NCBI RefSeq assembly: GCF_024345225.1
Contig: NZ_BROD01000001.1
Span: forward strand, 2,738,362-2,802,361
DNA length: 64,000 nt
Source: Clostridium sp. TW13
GTDB lineage: Bacteria; Bacillota; Clostridia; Clostridiales; Clostridiaceae
Direction of reading: 5' to 3'
This document shows, one piece after another, positions 45,763 to 54,080 of this stretch. The position numbers and the translations under genes are program-made. The number at the start of each line of letters is the position of its first letter. The first letter of the stretch is position 1. Below the pieces are notes generated by a model. It saw only the letters and a program-made list of their open reading frames with translations. It was not told where the DNA came from and searched no databases.

Positions 45763-46050
45763 TTAAAAATTTTCCTCATATTGTTCAATATCAACTATCT
45801 CAGCATCAGTATTATCTTCAATAAAAGTAATTATGCTTTCCATAGTTGAACTTGCTTGAGCTGAAGTTCCACATACAGCAACTATACCAATAACAATCGT
45901 CTGATGAATATCTTGTTCATCTACTTCTCCAACAGAAACATTAAATTTATTTTTTAACCTTTGTAAAAGACTTTTAACCACCATTCTTTTTTCTTTTAAC
46001 GAATGTACCCACGAAGCTCTCAATGTAATCTTAATAATCAACACCTTCAT
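45763..46050 (-). CDS. DUF503 (YlxP-like) protein
   Basis: A 95-residue cytoplasmic protein matching DUF503: an initial beta strand MKVLIIKITLRAS, the SLKEKRMVVKSLLQRLKNKFNVSVGEV helix-strand signature and a C-terminal acidic EIVDIEQYEENF. In many Gram-positive bacteria YlxP is encoded with translation factors near rbfA; here it stands alone. Its role is not well defined. Not preceded by a strong ribosome site. Confidence 0.8.
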   Translation of the reverse strand: MKVLIIKITLRASWVHSLKEKRMVVKSLLQRLKNKFNVSVGEVDEQDIHQTIVIGIVAVCGTSAQASSTMESIITFIEDNTDAEIVDIEQYEENF

Positions 46051-46180
46051 ATTATCCTGAATCCTTTCTTACTATATGAAAATATAATCATACCACTTTA
46101 GTTACAAGTATATAAATATTTTCATAGTTATATATTTATCTGGATCAATAATAAATATTCAAATAATTTCATTATGAAAA

Positions 46181-46238
46181 ATAAGTATTCTCAAAAGCAC
46201 ATATTATTCACTCTAAGTACTCTTGAGAATATTCTTAT
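46181..46238 (-). terminator. hairpin downstream of the 198-aa membrane protein gene
   Basis: ATAAGTATTCTCAA pairs with TTGAGAATATTCTTAT with a small bulge. It is placed to end transcription of the minus-strand gene stopping at 46275. Confidence 0.5.
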
Positions 46239-46274
46239 GAAAATCACTGAACAATCTTATAATATTTGTTTATT

Positions 46275-46871
46275 CTATAGTTTAGAATGAAATCCAAATA
46301 TAATGGAACCAATACTGAACATTACAAAAATCATTAGAATCTCAAAAATAAATTCATAATCTCTTATTACCTTTACATTAGGGACATATTCTTTTATATA
46401 CTTAATCATGCACCTTGGTGCATGCAAAATTTCATATGCATTGTTATTAGTATAAACTGTTAAGCTACAAAAATATTCATATGGTTCAAGGCTCCCTTTT
46501 GAAGGAATAATTGGAACATGGTACTTTATTTCCTTTACTTGATTCCATAAGATAATTTTATCTTTTGTATAAATTCCTTTTTCATCTATTACTGCTACAA
46601 TTATTCCAAGAAACTTTTTATTTATGAAACAAAGAAAAAGCATCGGCACAAATACAATAGCTAAACGAAATAGCTTTATGTAATTCAGTAGCCGTCCTTC
46701 TCTTATCACACTAAATATAGAGGCTCCTGTAACTGAAATTCCTACTAGCAATAATAATGCATATAATATCTTGCTACTCCACATAGCTCTAAACTTAATT
46801 CCATCAACTTTTCTTAATTTAAAAATATTATTGTTATTATTATTTTTATGATTATAACTTTTTTCTCTCAT
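46275..46871 (-). CDS. small membrane protein, bacterial PH-like / STM3941-type
   Basis: A 198-residue protein with an Asn-rich N terminus (six Asn in a row at residues 10-15), two close membrane spans (about 35-52 and 65-85), a beta-rich cytoplasmic part with ILWNQVKEIKYH resembling membrane-anchored PH-like domains, and a last span at 172-192. Function unknown. Nothing around it suggests a partner. Confidence 0.6.
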   Translation of the reverse strand: MREKSYNHKNNNNNNIFKLRKVDGIKFRAMWSSKILYALLLLVGISVTGASIFSVIREGRLLNYIKLFRLAIVFVPMLFLCFINKKFLGIIVAVIDEKGIYTKDKIILWNQVKEIKYHVPIIPSKGSLEPYEYFCSLTVYTNNNAYEILHAPRCMIKYIKEYVPNVKVIRDYEFIFEILMIFVMFSIGSIIFGFHSKL

Positions 46872-47011
46872 AATATCTCCAATGCTGTGAACCTTATTTT
46901 CACAATTATTTACATATACTCATTATAGTTAAATTGTGAATGTATTTACAATTATTATAAATATTATATAACTTGGGACTTTTAAAACAAATACTAGTTA
47001 AATTTAAAAAA

Positions 47012-47035
47012 CGAGCTCAGACATCTCTGAGCTCG
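47012..47035 (-). terminator. terminator of the amino acid ABC importer operon
   Basis: CGAGCTCAGA (47012-47021) pairs perfectly with TCTGAGCTCG (47026-47035); the minus strand continues with TTTTTTAAATTT. Textbook intrinsic terminator. Confidence 0.9.
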
Positions 47036-47058
47036 CCCTTATAATTTTATTAGAAAAT

Positions 47059-47757
47059 TTAATTTTCTAATTCTTCTTCAAAAATTAATCCTTCTTGAAG
47101 CTTCCCTTCTTTCATTGATACAATCCTATCTGCTACATTTTTAGCAAAATCCATGTCATGAGTTATAATCATCATACTCATACCTTTGCTTGAACTTAGA
47201 CTCTTTATAAGACTGGCTACTTCTCCAGTTAAACCTGGATCTAAAGCTGAAGTTGGTTCATCAAAACACATTATCTTTGGTTCTAGAACTAAAGCCCTTC
47301 CTATAGCAACTCTTTGCTTTTGTCCTCCTGATAACTGAAATGGATAGTTGTTCTTTTTATCAGAAAGTCCTAAAAATCCAAGAGTTTCTTCAGCTTTTTT
47401 AATTGCTTCTTCTTTTGGCATATTTAAAACCTTTTGTGGTGCTTCAATTAGATTTTCTAATACAGTCATATGAGGAAACAAGTTAAAGTTTTGAAAAACT
47501 AAACCAATATCTTTTCGCAATTCTCTTAATGCTTTTTTATTTATATACTTTCCATCTTTGCATAGAGTTTTACCATTTATCTCAATATCACCAGCATCAC
47601 AATGCTCTAACGCATTTACACATCTAAGCAAGGTAGTCTTTCCTCCGCCTGATTTTCCTACCACTACTAATATTTCACCAGACTTTATTTCAAGGTTGAT
47701 TCCCTTTAAAACTTCTATCTTTCCAAAATGTTTTCTAATATTTTTGATCTTTAGCAT
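47059..47757 (-). CDS. polar amino acid ABC importer, ATPase subunit
   Basis: A 232-residue ATPase of the GlnQ/HisP class: Walker A GKSGGGKTT, signature LSGGQKQRVAIGRAL and Walker B IMCFDEPTSALD. It energises uptake of an amino acid with the permease and binding protein encoded just upstream. AGGGGG precedes the ATG, and it is the last gene of a three-gene operon. Confidence 0.92.
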   Translation of the reverse strand: MLKIKNIRKHFGKIEVLKGINLEIKSGEILVVVGKSGGGKTTLLRCVNALEHCDAGDIEINGKTLCKDGKYINKKALRELRKDIGLVFQNFNLFPHMTVLENLIEAPQKVLNMPKEEAIKKAEETLGFLGLSDKKNNYPFQLSGGQKQRVAIGRALVLEPKIMCFDEPTSALDPGLTGEVASLIKSLSSSKGMSMMIITHDMDFAKNVADRIVSMKEGKLQEGLIFEEELEN

Positions 47758-47765
47758 GTTTCCCC

Positions 47766-48407
47766 CTAGTTATAGTACTCGTATTTTTTTTCAACTTGTT
47801 GTAGCACCTTACTTAGTATACCTATTATTACCAAATAAATAACTCCTGCTAGTAATAATGGTACTAAAGTAATATCTCTATTTGAAGCCATTTTGGCCAT
47901 TTTTAATAATTCGTCCATTCCTAAAACGTACACTAATGAAGTATCCTTTACTAGTGTTGTTATTTCATTCGCCATTGGTGGTATTACTCTCTTTATTCCC
48001 TGAGGTAATATAATTCTATAAAATGTATTGCTTGGGGTTAGCCCCAAAACTTCTGCAGCCTCATATTGTCCTTCATCAATAGAATTTATTCCTGCTCTAA
48101 ATATTTCACCAAAATAAGCTGTATAATTTAACGTAAATGCTATAATTCCAGCAGTAAACCTATCAAAGGTTACTCCTACTATTGGTAATCCAAAAAATAT
48201 TATTATTATCTGTAATAGCAGTGGTGTTCCTCTCATTATAAGAATATATACTTCAAGTATTTTTGAAATTATTTTAACCTTAGATTTTCTTCCTGCAGCT
48301 ACTGCAATTCCAAGAGGTATAGATAATATTAGTACTATAACAAAAACTTCTAATGTAACTACAGATGCCTTTAGCAATTGTGGCATTAGTCTTAAAACAT
48401 AATCCAA
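47766..48407 (-). CDS. polar amino acid ABC importer, permease subunit
   Basis: A 213-residue permease with five membrane spans, typical of the HisM/GlnP group. The coupling-helix motif reads GQYEAAEVLGLTPSNTFYRIILPQ. The start is TTG at 48407, with GAGGAGG eight bases upstream. One permease gene suggests a homodimer. It is the middle gene of the operon. Confidence 0.92.
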   Translation of the reverse strand: MDYVLRLMPQLLKASVVTLEVFVIVLILSIPLGIAVAAGRKSKVKIISKILEVYILIMRGTPLLLQIIIIFFGLPIVGVTFDRFTAGIIAFTLNYTAYFGEIFRAGINSIDEGQYEAAEVLGLTPSNTFYRIILPQGIKRVIPPMANEITTLVKDTSLVYVLGMDELLKMAKMASNRDITLVPLLLAGVIYLVIIGILSKVLQQVEKKYEYYN

Positions 48408-48424
48408 AAGTGATTCCTCCTCTT

Positions 48425-49237
48425 CTACTTAACTACAATATCTTGACCAAACCACTTCTTAGATATTTCTCCAGCAGTTCCATCTTTAATTACTTCTTTT
48501 AATGCTTTATTAAAATCATTTAATAATTGCGTATTTCCTTTTTTAATACCAACTGCATAGCTTTCATTACCAAAATCCTCTTTAAGAACTTTATATTTGC
48601 TCTCTCCTCTTCCTTTAATATAATATCTTGCTAAAATTTCATCAGCTACAACTGCATCAATTCTTTTACTTTCCAGATCCATTAATGCATCATTATTAGT
48701 TTCATATGTTATTACTTTTCCATCATTAAATTTGCTTAATGTTTCTTTATCTGCATTTATAGCATCTACTGAACTTGATTGATTTTGAGCACCAACCTTT
48801 GCTCCTGCTAAATCTTTTTTACTATTAATCTTAGAATCTGCTAAAGTTATTATTACTTGTCTATTGTTTAAATAGACATCTGAAAAATCAACCTTTGTTT
48901 TTCTTTCAGCTGTAACTGAGTATCCATTCCAAATCAAATCTATGTTGCCATTATTCAATTCTGATTCCTTCATACTCCAATCTATTGATTGAAATTTAAT
49001 TTTCTTTCCAAGTTTCTTTTCAACTGCTTTAGCTAGGTCAATATCAAACCCAACCAATTCGCCATTATTATCTTTAAAACCCATAGGTACAAAAGTGTCA
49101 TCTAACCCCATTACTAATTCCGTTTTTCCATCACCTTTGCTATTTTTAGCTCCATTGCTACAAGCAACTAGACCTGATGTTAGTGTAAGAATGGTTGCTG
49201 CAATCAAAATTTTATTTATTAGTTTACTTTTTTTCAT
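48425..49237 (-). CDS. polar amino acid ABC importer, substrate-binding lipoprotein
   Basis: A 270-residue lipoprotein; the signal peptide ends in a lipobox LVAC (Cys26). The mature part is a family 3 solute-binding protein (DDTFVPMGFKDNNGELVGFDIDLAKAV). The residues near IDWSMKESEL and GYSVTAERKTKVDFSD fit polar amino acid or cystine binding. It captures the amino acid outside the membrane and is the first gene of the operon. A short leader frame and a promoter with inverted repeats lie upstream. Confidence 0.92.
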   Translation of the reverse strand: MKKSKLINKILIAATILTLTSGLVACSNGAKNSKGDGKTELVMGLDDTFVPMGFKDNNGELVGFDIDLAKAVEKKLGKKIKFQSIDWSMKESELNNGNIDLIWNGYSVTAERKTKVDFSDVYLNNRQVIITLADSKINSKKDLAGAKVGAQNQSSSVDAINADKETLSKFNDGKVITYETNNDALMDLESKRIDAVVADEILARYYIKGRGESKYKVLKEDFGNESYAVGIKKGNTQLLNDFNKALKEVIKDGTAGEISKKWFGQDIVVK

Positions 49238-49262
49238 TGGTTATTCCCCCTACAATTTTTTA

Positions 49263-49298
49263 TTATTTTGTATTCATTGGCGCTTGTGGCCTACTCAT
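49263..49298 (-). CDS. possible leader peptide MSRPQAPMNTK
   Basis: An 11-codon frame, ATG to TAA, lies 25 bases upstream of the binding-protein start and inside the expected leader RNA. It is flanked by a 15-base direct repeat (49257-49271 and 49300-49314). The ribosome site is poor (AAAAAG). It may be a regulatory leader peptide or chance; no clear attenuator hairpin was found. Confidence 0.3.
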   Translation of the reverse strand: MSRPQAPMNTK

Positions 49299-49366
49299 CT
49301 TTTTATTATTTTGTGCGTTTTTTTTATACTTATCCACACAAAAATAAGAGTTAATAAGAATAATTT

Positions 49367-49430
49367 ATTATAACATTTTAGCACTTTAAAGTAAACAAGT
49401 TTTACAGTGTTAAAATAATAGTGCTAAAAT
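49367..49430 (-). promoter_or_regulatory. promoter and operator region of the amino acid importer operon
   Basis: On the minus strand, TTTACT (49395-49390), a 17-base spacer and an extended -10 TGTTATAAT ending at 49367. ATTTTAGCAC (49375-49384) and GTGCTAAAAT (49421-49430) are exact complements flanking the -35, and TTTTACAGTGTTAAAA (49400-49415) is a third, near-palindromic copy of the same half-site. This looks like a multi-site repressor region. Confidence 0.65.
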
Positions 49431-49676
49431 TTATTTTAAGAGACTCACTTTTAATAAGATGAATAATAATTTAATCCATTTTACATAAATCAATAAAAAC
49501 ATATATTAATTGTAATGTTGTGCTAAACTAAATATAAAAACAAAATTAATTTTAAGAATATTTTATGGAGTGAATAACATGATATATGAGATAAAAAAAT
49601 GGATAAATGGCTGGTTTTCTGGGAAATTAGCAACTTAAAATTTAATGTAATTAACTTATTTTTAAGGGGTGGGTAT

Positions 49677-50138
49677 ATGGAAAATGTAGAGTTAACTAAT
49701 ATGACCATGATAATTGACAAAGAGAATAATAAAGTCCTTGTGCAAAATAGAATTAAGGGCGGGTGGACTGGAATAGCTTTTCCTGGAGGTCATATAGAAA
49801 AAGGTGAGTCTATAGTAGATTCAGCCATTAGAGAAATTAAGGAAGAGACTGGACTAACAATACGTGACTTACAGGCCTGTGGACTTAAAGATTGGTGTAT
49901 ACCGGGTGAGAATAAAAGATATTTAGTTTTTCTATTCAAAACATATTCATATGAAGGAAATTTAATAGAACATGGTGCAGAAGGATATGTTTTTTGGCAC
50001 AATATTAATGAACTTCATTTGTTAAAACTTGCCCATGGTTTTGATAATATGGTTAAGGTAATGCTAGATAATAGTCTTAATGAATATTTCATTGCAGAGA
50101 ATCAACAAAAATCTGGCTGGAATCATATTCTAAAATAG
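49677..50138 (+). CDS. NUDIX hydrolase (8-oxo-dGTP diphosphatase-like)
   Basis: 153 residues from the ATG at 49677, with AAGGGG upstream; an in-frame ATG at 49599 has no ribosome site. The complete NUDIX box is present: [24 protein letters not shown]. These enzymes hydrolyse nucleoside diphosphates linked to another moiety; the short length and sequence fit MutT-like house cleaning of oxidised nucleotides, but substrate is not certain. Stands alone. Confidence 0.88.
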   Translation: MENVELTNMTMIIDKENNKVLVQNRIKGGWTGIAFPGGHIEKGESIVDSAIREIKEETGLTIRDLQACGLKDWCIPGENKRYLVFLFKTYSYEGNLIEHGAEGYVFWHNINELHLLKLAHGFDNMVKVMLDNSLNEYFIAENQQKSGWNHILK

Positions 50139-50192
50139 ATTAATTTGATTTTCTTCTAGAATAAAAATATTTCCTAAACGTACCCCCCCCAC

Positions 50193-50277
50193 GACAACAC
50201 ATTTATTTATTGTCATGGATTTCATTTGTGGAGGCGAAGCACGATATGTGAAATCCACTATAATATTAAGTGTCTTA
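50193..50277 (+). repeat. short repeat with conserved GTGGAGGCGAAGCA, copy A
   Basis: It contains CGACAACACATTT and TTGTGGAGGCGAAGCAC, and the outer arms TGGATTTCA/TGAAATCCA pair around the conserved part. A related copy is at 52639-52690 (CGACAATACATTT ... GGTGGAGGCGAAGCAT). A run of eight C lies just upstream at 50183-50190. Unknown role. Confidence 0.5.
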
Positions 50278-50431
50278 TTTAATTACCATTTGCTTAGTGA
50301 ATACTTAGACACTTTTTGCTCTCTTTTCTCAAGTATAGCAAATTCTTAAAATAATTAATTTAATATTGTTGAAATAGAAACAAAAGTTCAATATAATATT
50401 TTTAATGCACCAACGATTAGGAGGATATGCC

Positions 50432-50914
50432 ATGAACAAAGAAGAACAGGTTATGATCAGCTTTAGGGAGTTATTTAATAAAATGGCTTGGCTTAATAAG
50501 TCTAAGATGGAAGATAGTTTTAAGGGGTATAAATCCTCTGAAGTACATTACATTGAATGCATTGGAAAAAATGTAGATTCTAATGTGACAAAGCTCGCAG
50601 AGTCGCTTTACATGACTAGGGGTGCTATAAGCAAAATGACCAAGAAGCTCATAAAAAAAGGTCTCATTGAAAACTATCAAAAGCCAGATAATAAGAAAGA
50701 AATTTATTTTAGACTTACTGAAGAAGGACAAAGAATTTATAAAGTCCATGAAAAGCTACATAAAGAGTTTCAAGAGCGGGATAAAGTTGTATTTGATCAG
50801 GTAACAGAGAAACAACTTGACAGTATGCTTAGCTTCGTGGAAAATTATAGTAAGCATTTGGATGCAGAAATAGAAAAACATGGTATAGATATTAAGTCGG
50901 ATGAATTTGACTAA
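50432..50914 (+). CDS. MarR-family transcriptional regulator
   Basis: 160 residues from the ATG at 50432, with AGGAGG seven bases upstream (a frame reaches 50405 without support). The winged helix NVTKLAESLYMTRGAISKMTKKLIKKGLIENYQKPDNKKEIYFRLT is canonical MarR. The downstream MFS promoter carries two copies of a 20-bp palindrome, so this is the likely repressor of that exporter. The inducer is unknown. Confidence 0.92.
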   Translation: MNKEEQVMISFRELFNKMAWLNKSKMEDSFKGYKSSEVHYIECIGKNVDSNVTKLAESLYMTRGAISKMTKKLIKKGLIENYQKPDNKKEIYFRLTEEGQRIYKVHEKLHKEFQERDKVVFDQVTEKQLDSMLSFVENYSKHLDAEIEKHGIDIKSDEFD

Positions 50915-50930
50915 TGAAATAAAATTACAG

Positions 50931-50958
50931 GCAGCTAAATTCTATTGGAATAAGCTGC
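50931..50958 (+). terminator. terminator of the MarR gene
   Basis: GCAGCT pairs with AGCTGC (50953-50958), followed by ATTTTTATT. It separates the MarR gene from the MFS promoter. Confidence 0.6.
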
Positions 50959-50975
50959 ATTTTTATTATCACCTT

Positions 50976-51031
50976 TTTGTTGACTAGTAAACAAAGTGAT
51001 GATATGATTATTTTGTTGACTAGTAAACAAA
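50976..51031 (+). promoter_or_regulatory. MFS promoter with two MarR operators
   Basis: TTGACT (50980-50985), a 17-base spacer and TATGAT (51003-51008). A 20-bp near-palindrome, TTTGTTGACTAGTAAACAAA, occurs at 50976-50995 over the -35 and again, identical, at 51012-51031 just past the -10. The two sites are 36 bases apart. Confidence 0.85.
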
Positions 51032-51058
51032 GCAATCACTTTTTATAGGAGAATTCAA

Positions 51059-52288
51059 ATGCCTAAACTTAAATCAAACAATAAACATAATATAGAACAA
51101 ACAGTAAATAAAAATGCTTTAATATTCGGTCTTATTTCCGTATTTCTTTGCGGAATAGGCTTCACAATCATAGCACCTGTTATACCATTTTTAGTGCAGC
51201 CGTATATAAGGACTCCTGAAGAACAAGCTATAGTTGTCACACTGCTAACTTCCATCTATGCAGTCTGCGTGTTTTTTGCTGCTCCTGGACTTGGAGCTTT
51301 AAGTGACAAATATGGTCGTCGACCAGTACTCTTAGTATGCCTTTTAGGTTCTGTAATAGGGTACCTAATTTTTGGTATAGGAGGAGCTCTGTGGGTGCTA
51401 TTTATTGGCCGTATAATAGATGGTATAACAGGCGGAACAATAGGCACTATCTTTGCATATTTTTCAGACATAATACCTCAAGAACATAGAACCAAATATT
51501 TTGGATGGATGAGTGCAATTGTAGGTGTAGGCACCATCATTGGCCCAACTCTAGGTGGATTACTTGCCAAGTTTGGTTATTCTGTACCTTTGTATTTTGG
51601 AGCAATAGTAACTTTATTGAATGTTGTTTATGGATTCTTTTTTATGCCTGAGAGCCTTGATAAGCGTAATAGAATGAAAGATTTTACCTTTGAAAGATTG
51701 AACCCATTTATACAGCTTGCAAACATATTCTCCATGAAAAACTTACAAAGGCTGCTTATCTCAGCATTCTTAATTTGGATACCTAATGGGTCTTTACAGG
51801 CAATTTTTTCACAATTTACAATGGATACGTTCAGTTGGAAGCCTGCACTGATTGGACTTATGTTTTCAATTATGGGTTTTCAAGATATTATTTCACAAGG
51901 GTTCATAATGCCAAAACTTTTAATAAAGCTTAGTGATAAACAGATAGCAATTCTTGGAATGGTTTCGGAGATTATAGGCTACAGTTTTATTGCCTTATCT
52001 ACTTTATTCTCATTCTATACTCTTTTTATCACTGGAATGTTTATATTCGGTTTTGGTGACTCAATCTTTGGACCTTCATTTAACGGGATGCTCTCAAAAT
52101 CTGTCGATTCTAATGAGCAAGGAAGGATTCAAGGAGGAAGCCAATCTATTCAAGCTTTAGCAAAAATCATTGGGCCTATCGTTGGAGGCCAAATCTATGT
52201 ATATCTTGGTCATGCCGCACCAGCTTTTATGGGCATAATCCTTGTAGCAACAGCAATACCAGTTTTATATAAAAGGGCATGTATGTAA
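51059..52288 (+). CDS. tetracycline-efflux-like MFS transporter
   Basis: A 409-residue, 12-span transporter of the TetA/TCR group of drug:H+ antiporters. APVIPFLVQ is in span one, the motif GALSDKYGRRPVLL is in loop 2-3, and IGRIIDGITGGTIGTIFAYFSD is the antiporter motif region in spans four to five. It may export a drug or metabolite; resistance to tetracycline is not proven. AGGAG precedes the ATG. Controlled by the upstream MarR protein. Confidence 0.9.
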   Translation: MPKLKSNNKHNIEQTVNKNALIFGLISVFLCGIGFTIIAPVIPFLVQPYIRTPEEQAIVVTLLTSIYAVCVFFAAPGLGALSDKYGRRPVLLVCLLGSVIGYLIFGIGGALWVLFIGRIIDGITGGTIGTIFAYFSDIIPQEHRTKYFGWMSAIVGVGTIIGPTLGGLLAKFGYSVPLYFGAIVTLLNVVYGFFFMPESLDKRNRMKDFTFERLNPFIQLANIFSMKNLQRLLISAFLIWIPNGSLQAIFSQFTMDTFSWKPALIGLMFSIMGFQDIISQGFIMPKLLIKLSDKQIAILGMVSEIIGYSFIALSTLFSFYTLFITGMFIFGFGDSIFGPSFNGMLSKSVDSNEQGRIQGGSQSIQALAKIIGPIVGGQIYVYLGHAAPAFMGIILVATAIPVLYKRACM

Positions 52289-52366
52289 ATATGTAAACTA
52301 CCCACTTATTATAGAAAGTTCAAATTCATTTTTCCTTTTTAAAAAAACTAATAGCTAAAAAACAAT

Positions 52367-52395
52367 AAAGTCACCTGATTTATTCAAGTGACTTT
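52367..52395. terminator. hairpin terminator downstream of MFS gene
   Basis: AAAGTCAC (52367-52374) pairs with GTGACTTT (52388-52395), followed by ATTTA. It could serve the MFS gene and the small minus-strand gene. Confidence 0.65.
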
Positions 52396-52397
52396 AT

Positions 52398-52571
52398 TTA
52401 CGAAATAGAGATTTTAACTCCTTTTACAACATTAACTATTATCGATACCATAACTTTTGATTCAGAAGCATATTTTTTCCCCTTTTTATAAGAGAGTAAT
52501 CCTATTATTAAAGGGATTACTCCCATAAAAAGAAAAGGTGAACTAATCAAAACTGCTATAATATCAGTCAC
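52398..52571 (-). CDS. possible 57-residue membrane peptide
   Basis: A frame from GTG at 52571 encodes one hydrophobic span (IIAVLISSPFLFMGVIPL and on) followed by KKGKK and a C-terminal helix. GAGGAG is present but overlaps the GTG; an ATT codon three codons on would have the ideal spacing, and the first ATG is at 52526. The terminator just after it supports a real gene. Uncertain; otherwise the 52289-52744 gap holds only the two hairpins listed. Confidence 0.4.
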   Translation of the reverse strand: MTDIIAVLISSPFLFMGVIPLIIGLLSYKKGKKYASESKVMVSIIVNVVKGVKISIS

Positions 52572-52632
52572 TCCTCAACTCTAAATTTATATATATTATA
52601 CTTATACAAATAGTCTAATCTACGATAATAAA

Positions 52633-52670
52633 AAACCCTCGACAATACATTTGTGTATTGTCGAGGGTTT
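52633..52670 (-). terminator. 17-bp perfect stem terminator of the 167-aa gene
   Basis: AAACCCTCGACAATACA (52633-52649) pairs with 52654-52670 around TTTG; on the minus strand it runs into TTTTTATTATC. It overlaps the second copy of the GTGGAGGCGAAGCA repeat (52674-52690). Confidence 0.8.
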
Positions 52671-52690
52671 CATGGTGGAGGCGAAGCATA
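52639..52690 (+). repeat. short repeat with conserved GTGGAGGCGAAGCA, copy B
   Basis: Related to 50193-50277: CGACAATACATTT, then a TTTCAT spacer, then GGTGGAGGCGAAGCAT. Here the left half is part of a terminator stem. Confidence 0.5.
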
Positions 52691-52744
52691 CCTAATGCCT
52701 ATTCCTTTATTGTATTACTTTAACATTTTAAAAAAATATTTTAA

Positions 52745-53248
52745 TTAAACCCAAATCTGTTCTTTTACTGTTTCCATAACAAACTCATCTTTAAAAAACA
52801 CAGGATATCTTCTACCATAGTTTCCCCATACCAAAGTTGGATATTTAGTAAAATAAAACGTGCTAAATAGTACTTCTTTTGATGTAAGCTTTAACAATAT
52901 TTCAAGAAGCTCATCATTAAGGTGAACAAAAATGTCGTCTTTACTTAACTGAAGTGACTCTACAATTACAATTTCTCTTTCATTTAAAGCTTCCTTGACT
53001 TTATTTTTTTCATCTTCATCTAAACGCCCATAATAGAAATCTGCATAGGAATTTTCAATACCATTTGCAGCAACAAGTTGTTTAACAGCATTATTCACAT
53101 ACTCCTCGCTACCTTCAATTATTAAATTTGGATATTTACTGAACCCTCGCTGTATGTTTTCTATGTATATAATTCCTTTATCTTTTAACTCTTCCAAAGT
53201 TATTTTTAAATCTGAATTATTTATATAATATTTATTCTCTAAATTCAT
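52745..53248 (-). CDS. unrecognised 167-residue protein
   Basis: I do not recognise this acidic cytoplasmic protein. It is rich in Glu, Asp and Tyr and has repeated hydrophobic strands. Two similar segments, YIENIQRGFSKYPNLIIEG (near residue 30) and FSTFYFTKYPTLVWGNYGRR (near residue 130), suggest an internal duplication with an F-x-KYPxL core. GAGGAG precedes the ATG and it has its own terminator. No signal peptide. Confidence 0.65.
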   Translation of the reverse strand: MNLENKYYINNSDLKITLEELKDKGIIYIENIQRGFSKYPNLIIEGSEEYVNNAVKQLVAANGIENSYADFYYGRLDEDEKNKVKEALNEREIVIVESLQLSKDDIFVHLNDELLEILLKLTSKEVLFSTFYFTKYPTLVWGNYGRRYPVFFKDEFVMETVKEQIWV

Positions 53249-53418
53249 TTAATCTCTCCTCTTTTAATTTGTATTTTTATATTAATAAATTATTATAGCT
53301 ATATTATACATAATATATTTTAGAAGGCATCTTGAAAAATATATAATTACGTATACTAGTCTATTTTCAGATATCTAATTCAAATTAGTAGTGGAACTAA
53401 TTAAAGTTACTAAATACC

Positions 53419-53514
53419 TATAGAACTGTTCCAATAAAATGTTGGTGGACAAGCGTAAAACTTTCGACATTTTTCTACTTATTTCTACCAACATTTAGAT
53501 GGAATAGTTCTATA
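53419..53514 (+). repeat. palindromic interspersed repeat, copy 5 (MITE-like)
   Basis: 96 bp from TATAGAACTGTTCCAA to ATGGAATAGTTCTATA. The centre differs slightly (AAGCGTAAAACTTTCGAC) and has a nine-base duplication near TTTCTAC. The rest of the 53249-53786 gap shows nothing else I can name. Confidence 0.85.
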
Positions 53515-53786
53515 CAGTCTTTGAAAATATATATTAACACCCATTAACAAACCACAAAATTATTAATAACTCTAAATTCATTTTATATATAGTCTGGAAA
53601 AATAAAATTGCATCTATGTAACCATTATTGCAGTCAAACACTAAATATTAGAAGCAAATAATTAGTTGTAATATATCCCAACAGTCCTATGGAAAATAAA
53701 TCAATCATAAATTATCCACTAATTATTTAATAGTAATGGGGCACAATAAAATCAGATAAATATATTTTAAAAAAGGAGTGACCTTT

Positions 53787-53954
53787 ATGGAAGATAAAAA
53801 TAAAAAAGAACACTTCATGGGAATACCTATAGAAAAACATGATACAGCTGCTTGGGCAAATATAGAAGATACAAAGCCTGTTTCCAATGTGTCTGTACCT
53901 GCTAAAAGTGAAACAAGAAATGCTAAAGATTGGGTAGACGCTAATCAAAAATAG
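53787..53954 (+). CDS. DUF3787 small clostridial protein
   Basis: A 55-residue protein with the conserved core PIEKHDTAAWANIEDTKPVS and the tail NAKDWVDANQK, which I recognise as DUF3787, a small family found in clostridia. AAGGAG precedes the ATG and a strong terminator overlaps its stop codon, so it is a single-gene unit. Function unknown. Confidence 0.8.
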   Translation: MEDKNKKEHFMGIPIEKHDTAAWANIEDTKPVSNVSVPAKSETRNAKDWVDANQK

Positions 53955-53980
53955 CAAGAAATCTGAAAAGATTTCTTGCT
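53953..53980 (+). terminator. terminator of the DUF3787 gene
   Basis: AGCAAGAAATCT pairs with AGATTTCTTGCT around GAAA, followed by ATTTTTTTAT. The stem includes the stop codon. Confidence 0.9.
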
Positions 53981-54080
53981 ATTTTTTTATTGTAATACTA
54001 TTTTTTTATTACAATATTATTCATCTTACGTAAAACCTTAATAATACTAGCTTTTTGATTAACTATTTTTTATTATAGTG

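Noticed and set aside
50183-50190. Run of eight C as a phase-variable tract
   Set aside because: It is intergenic, downstream of the NUDIX stop and far from any promoter, so no switching role is evident.
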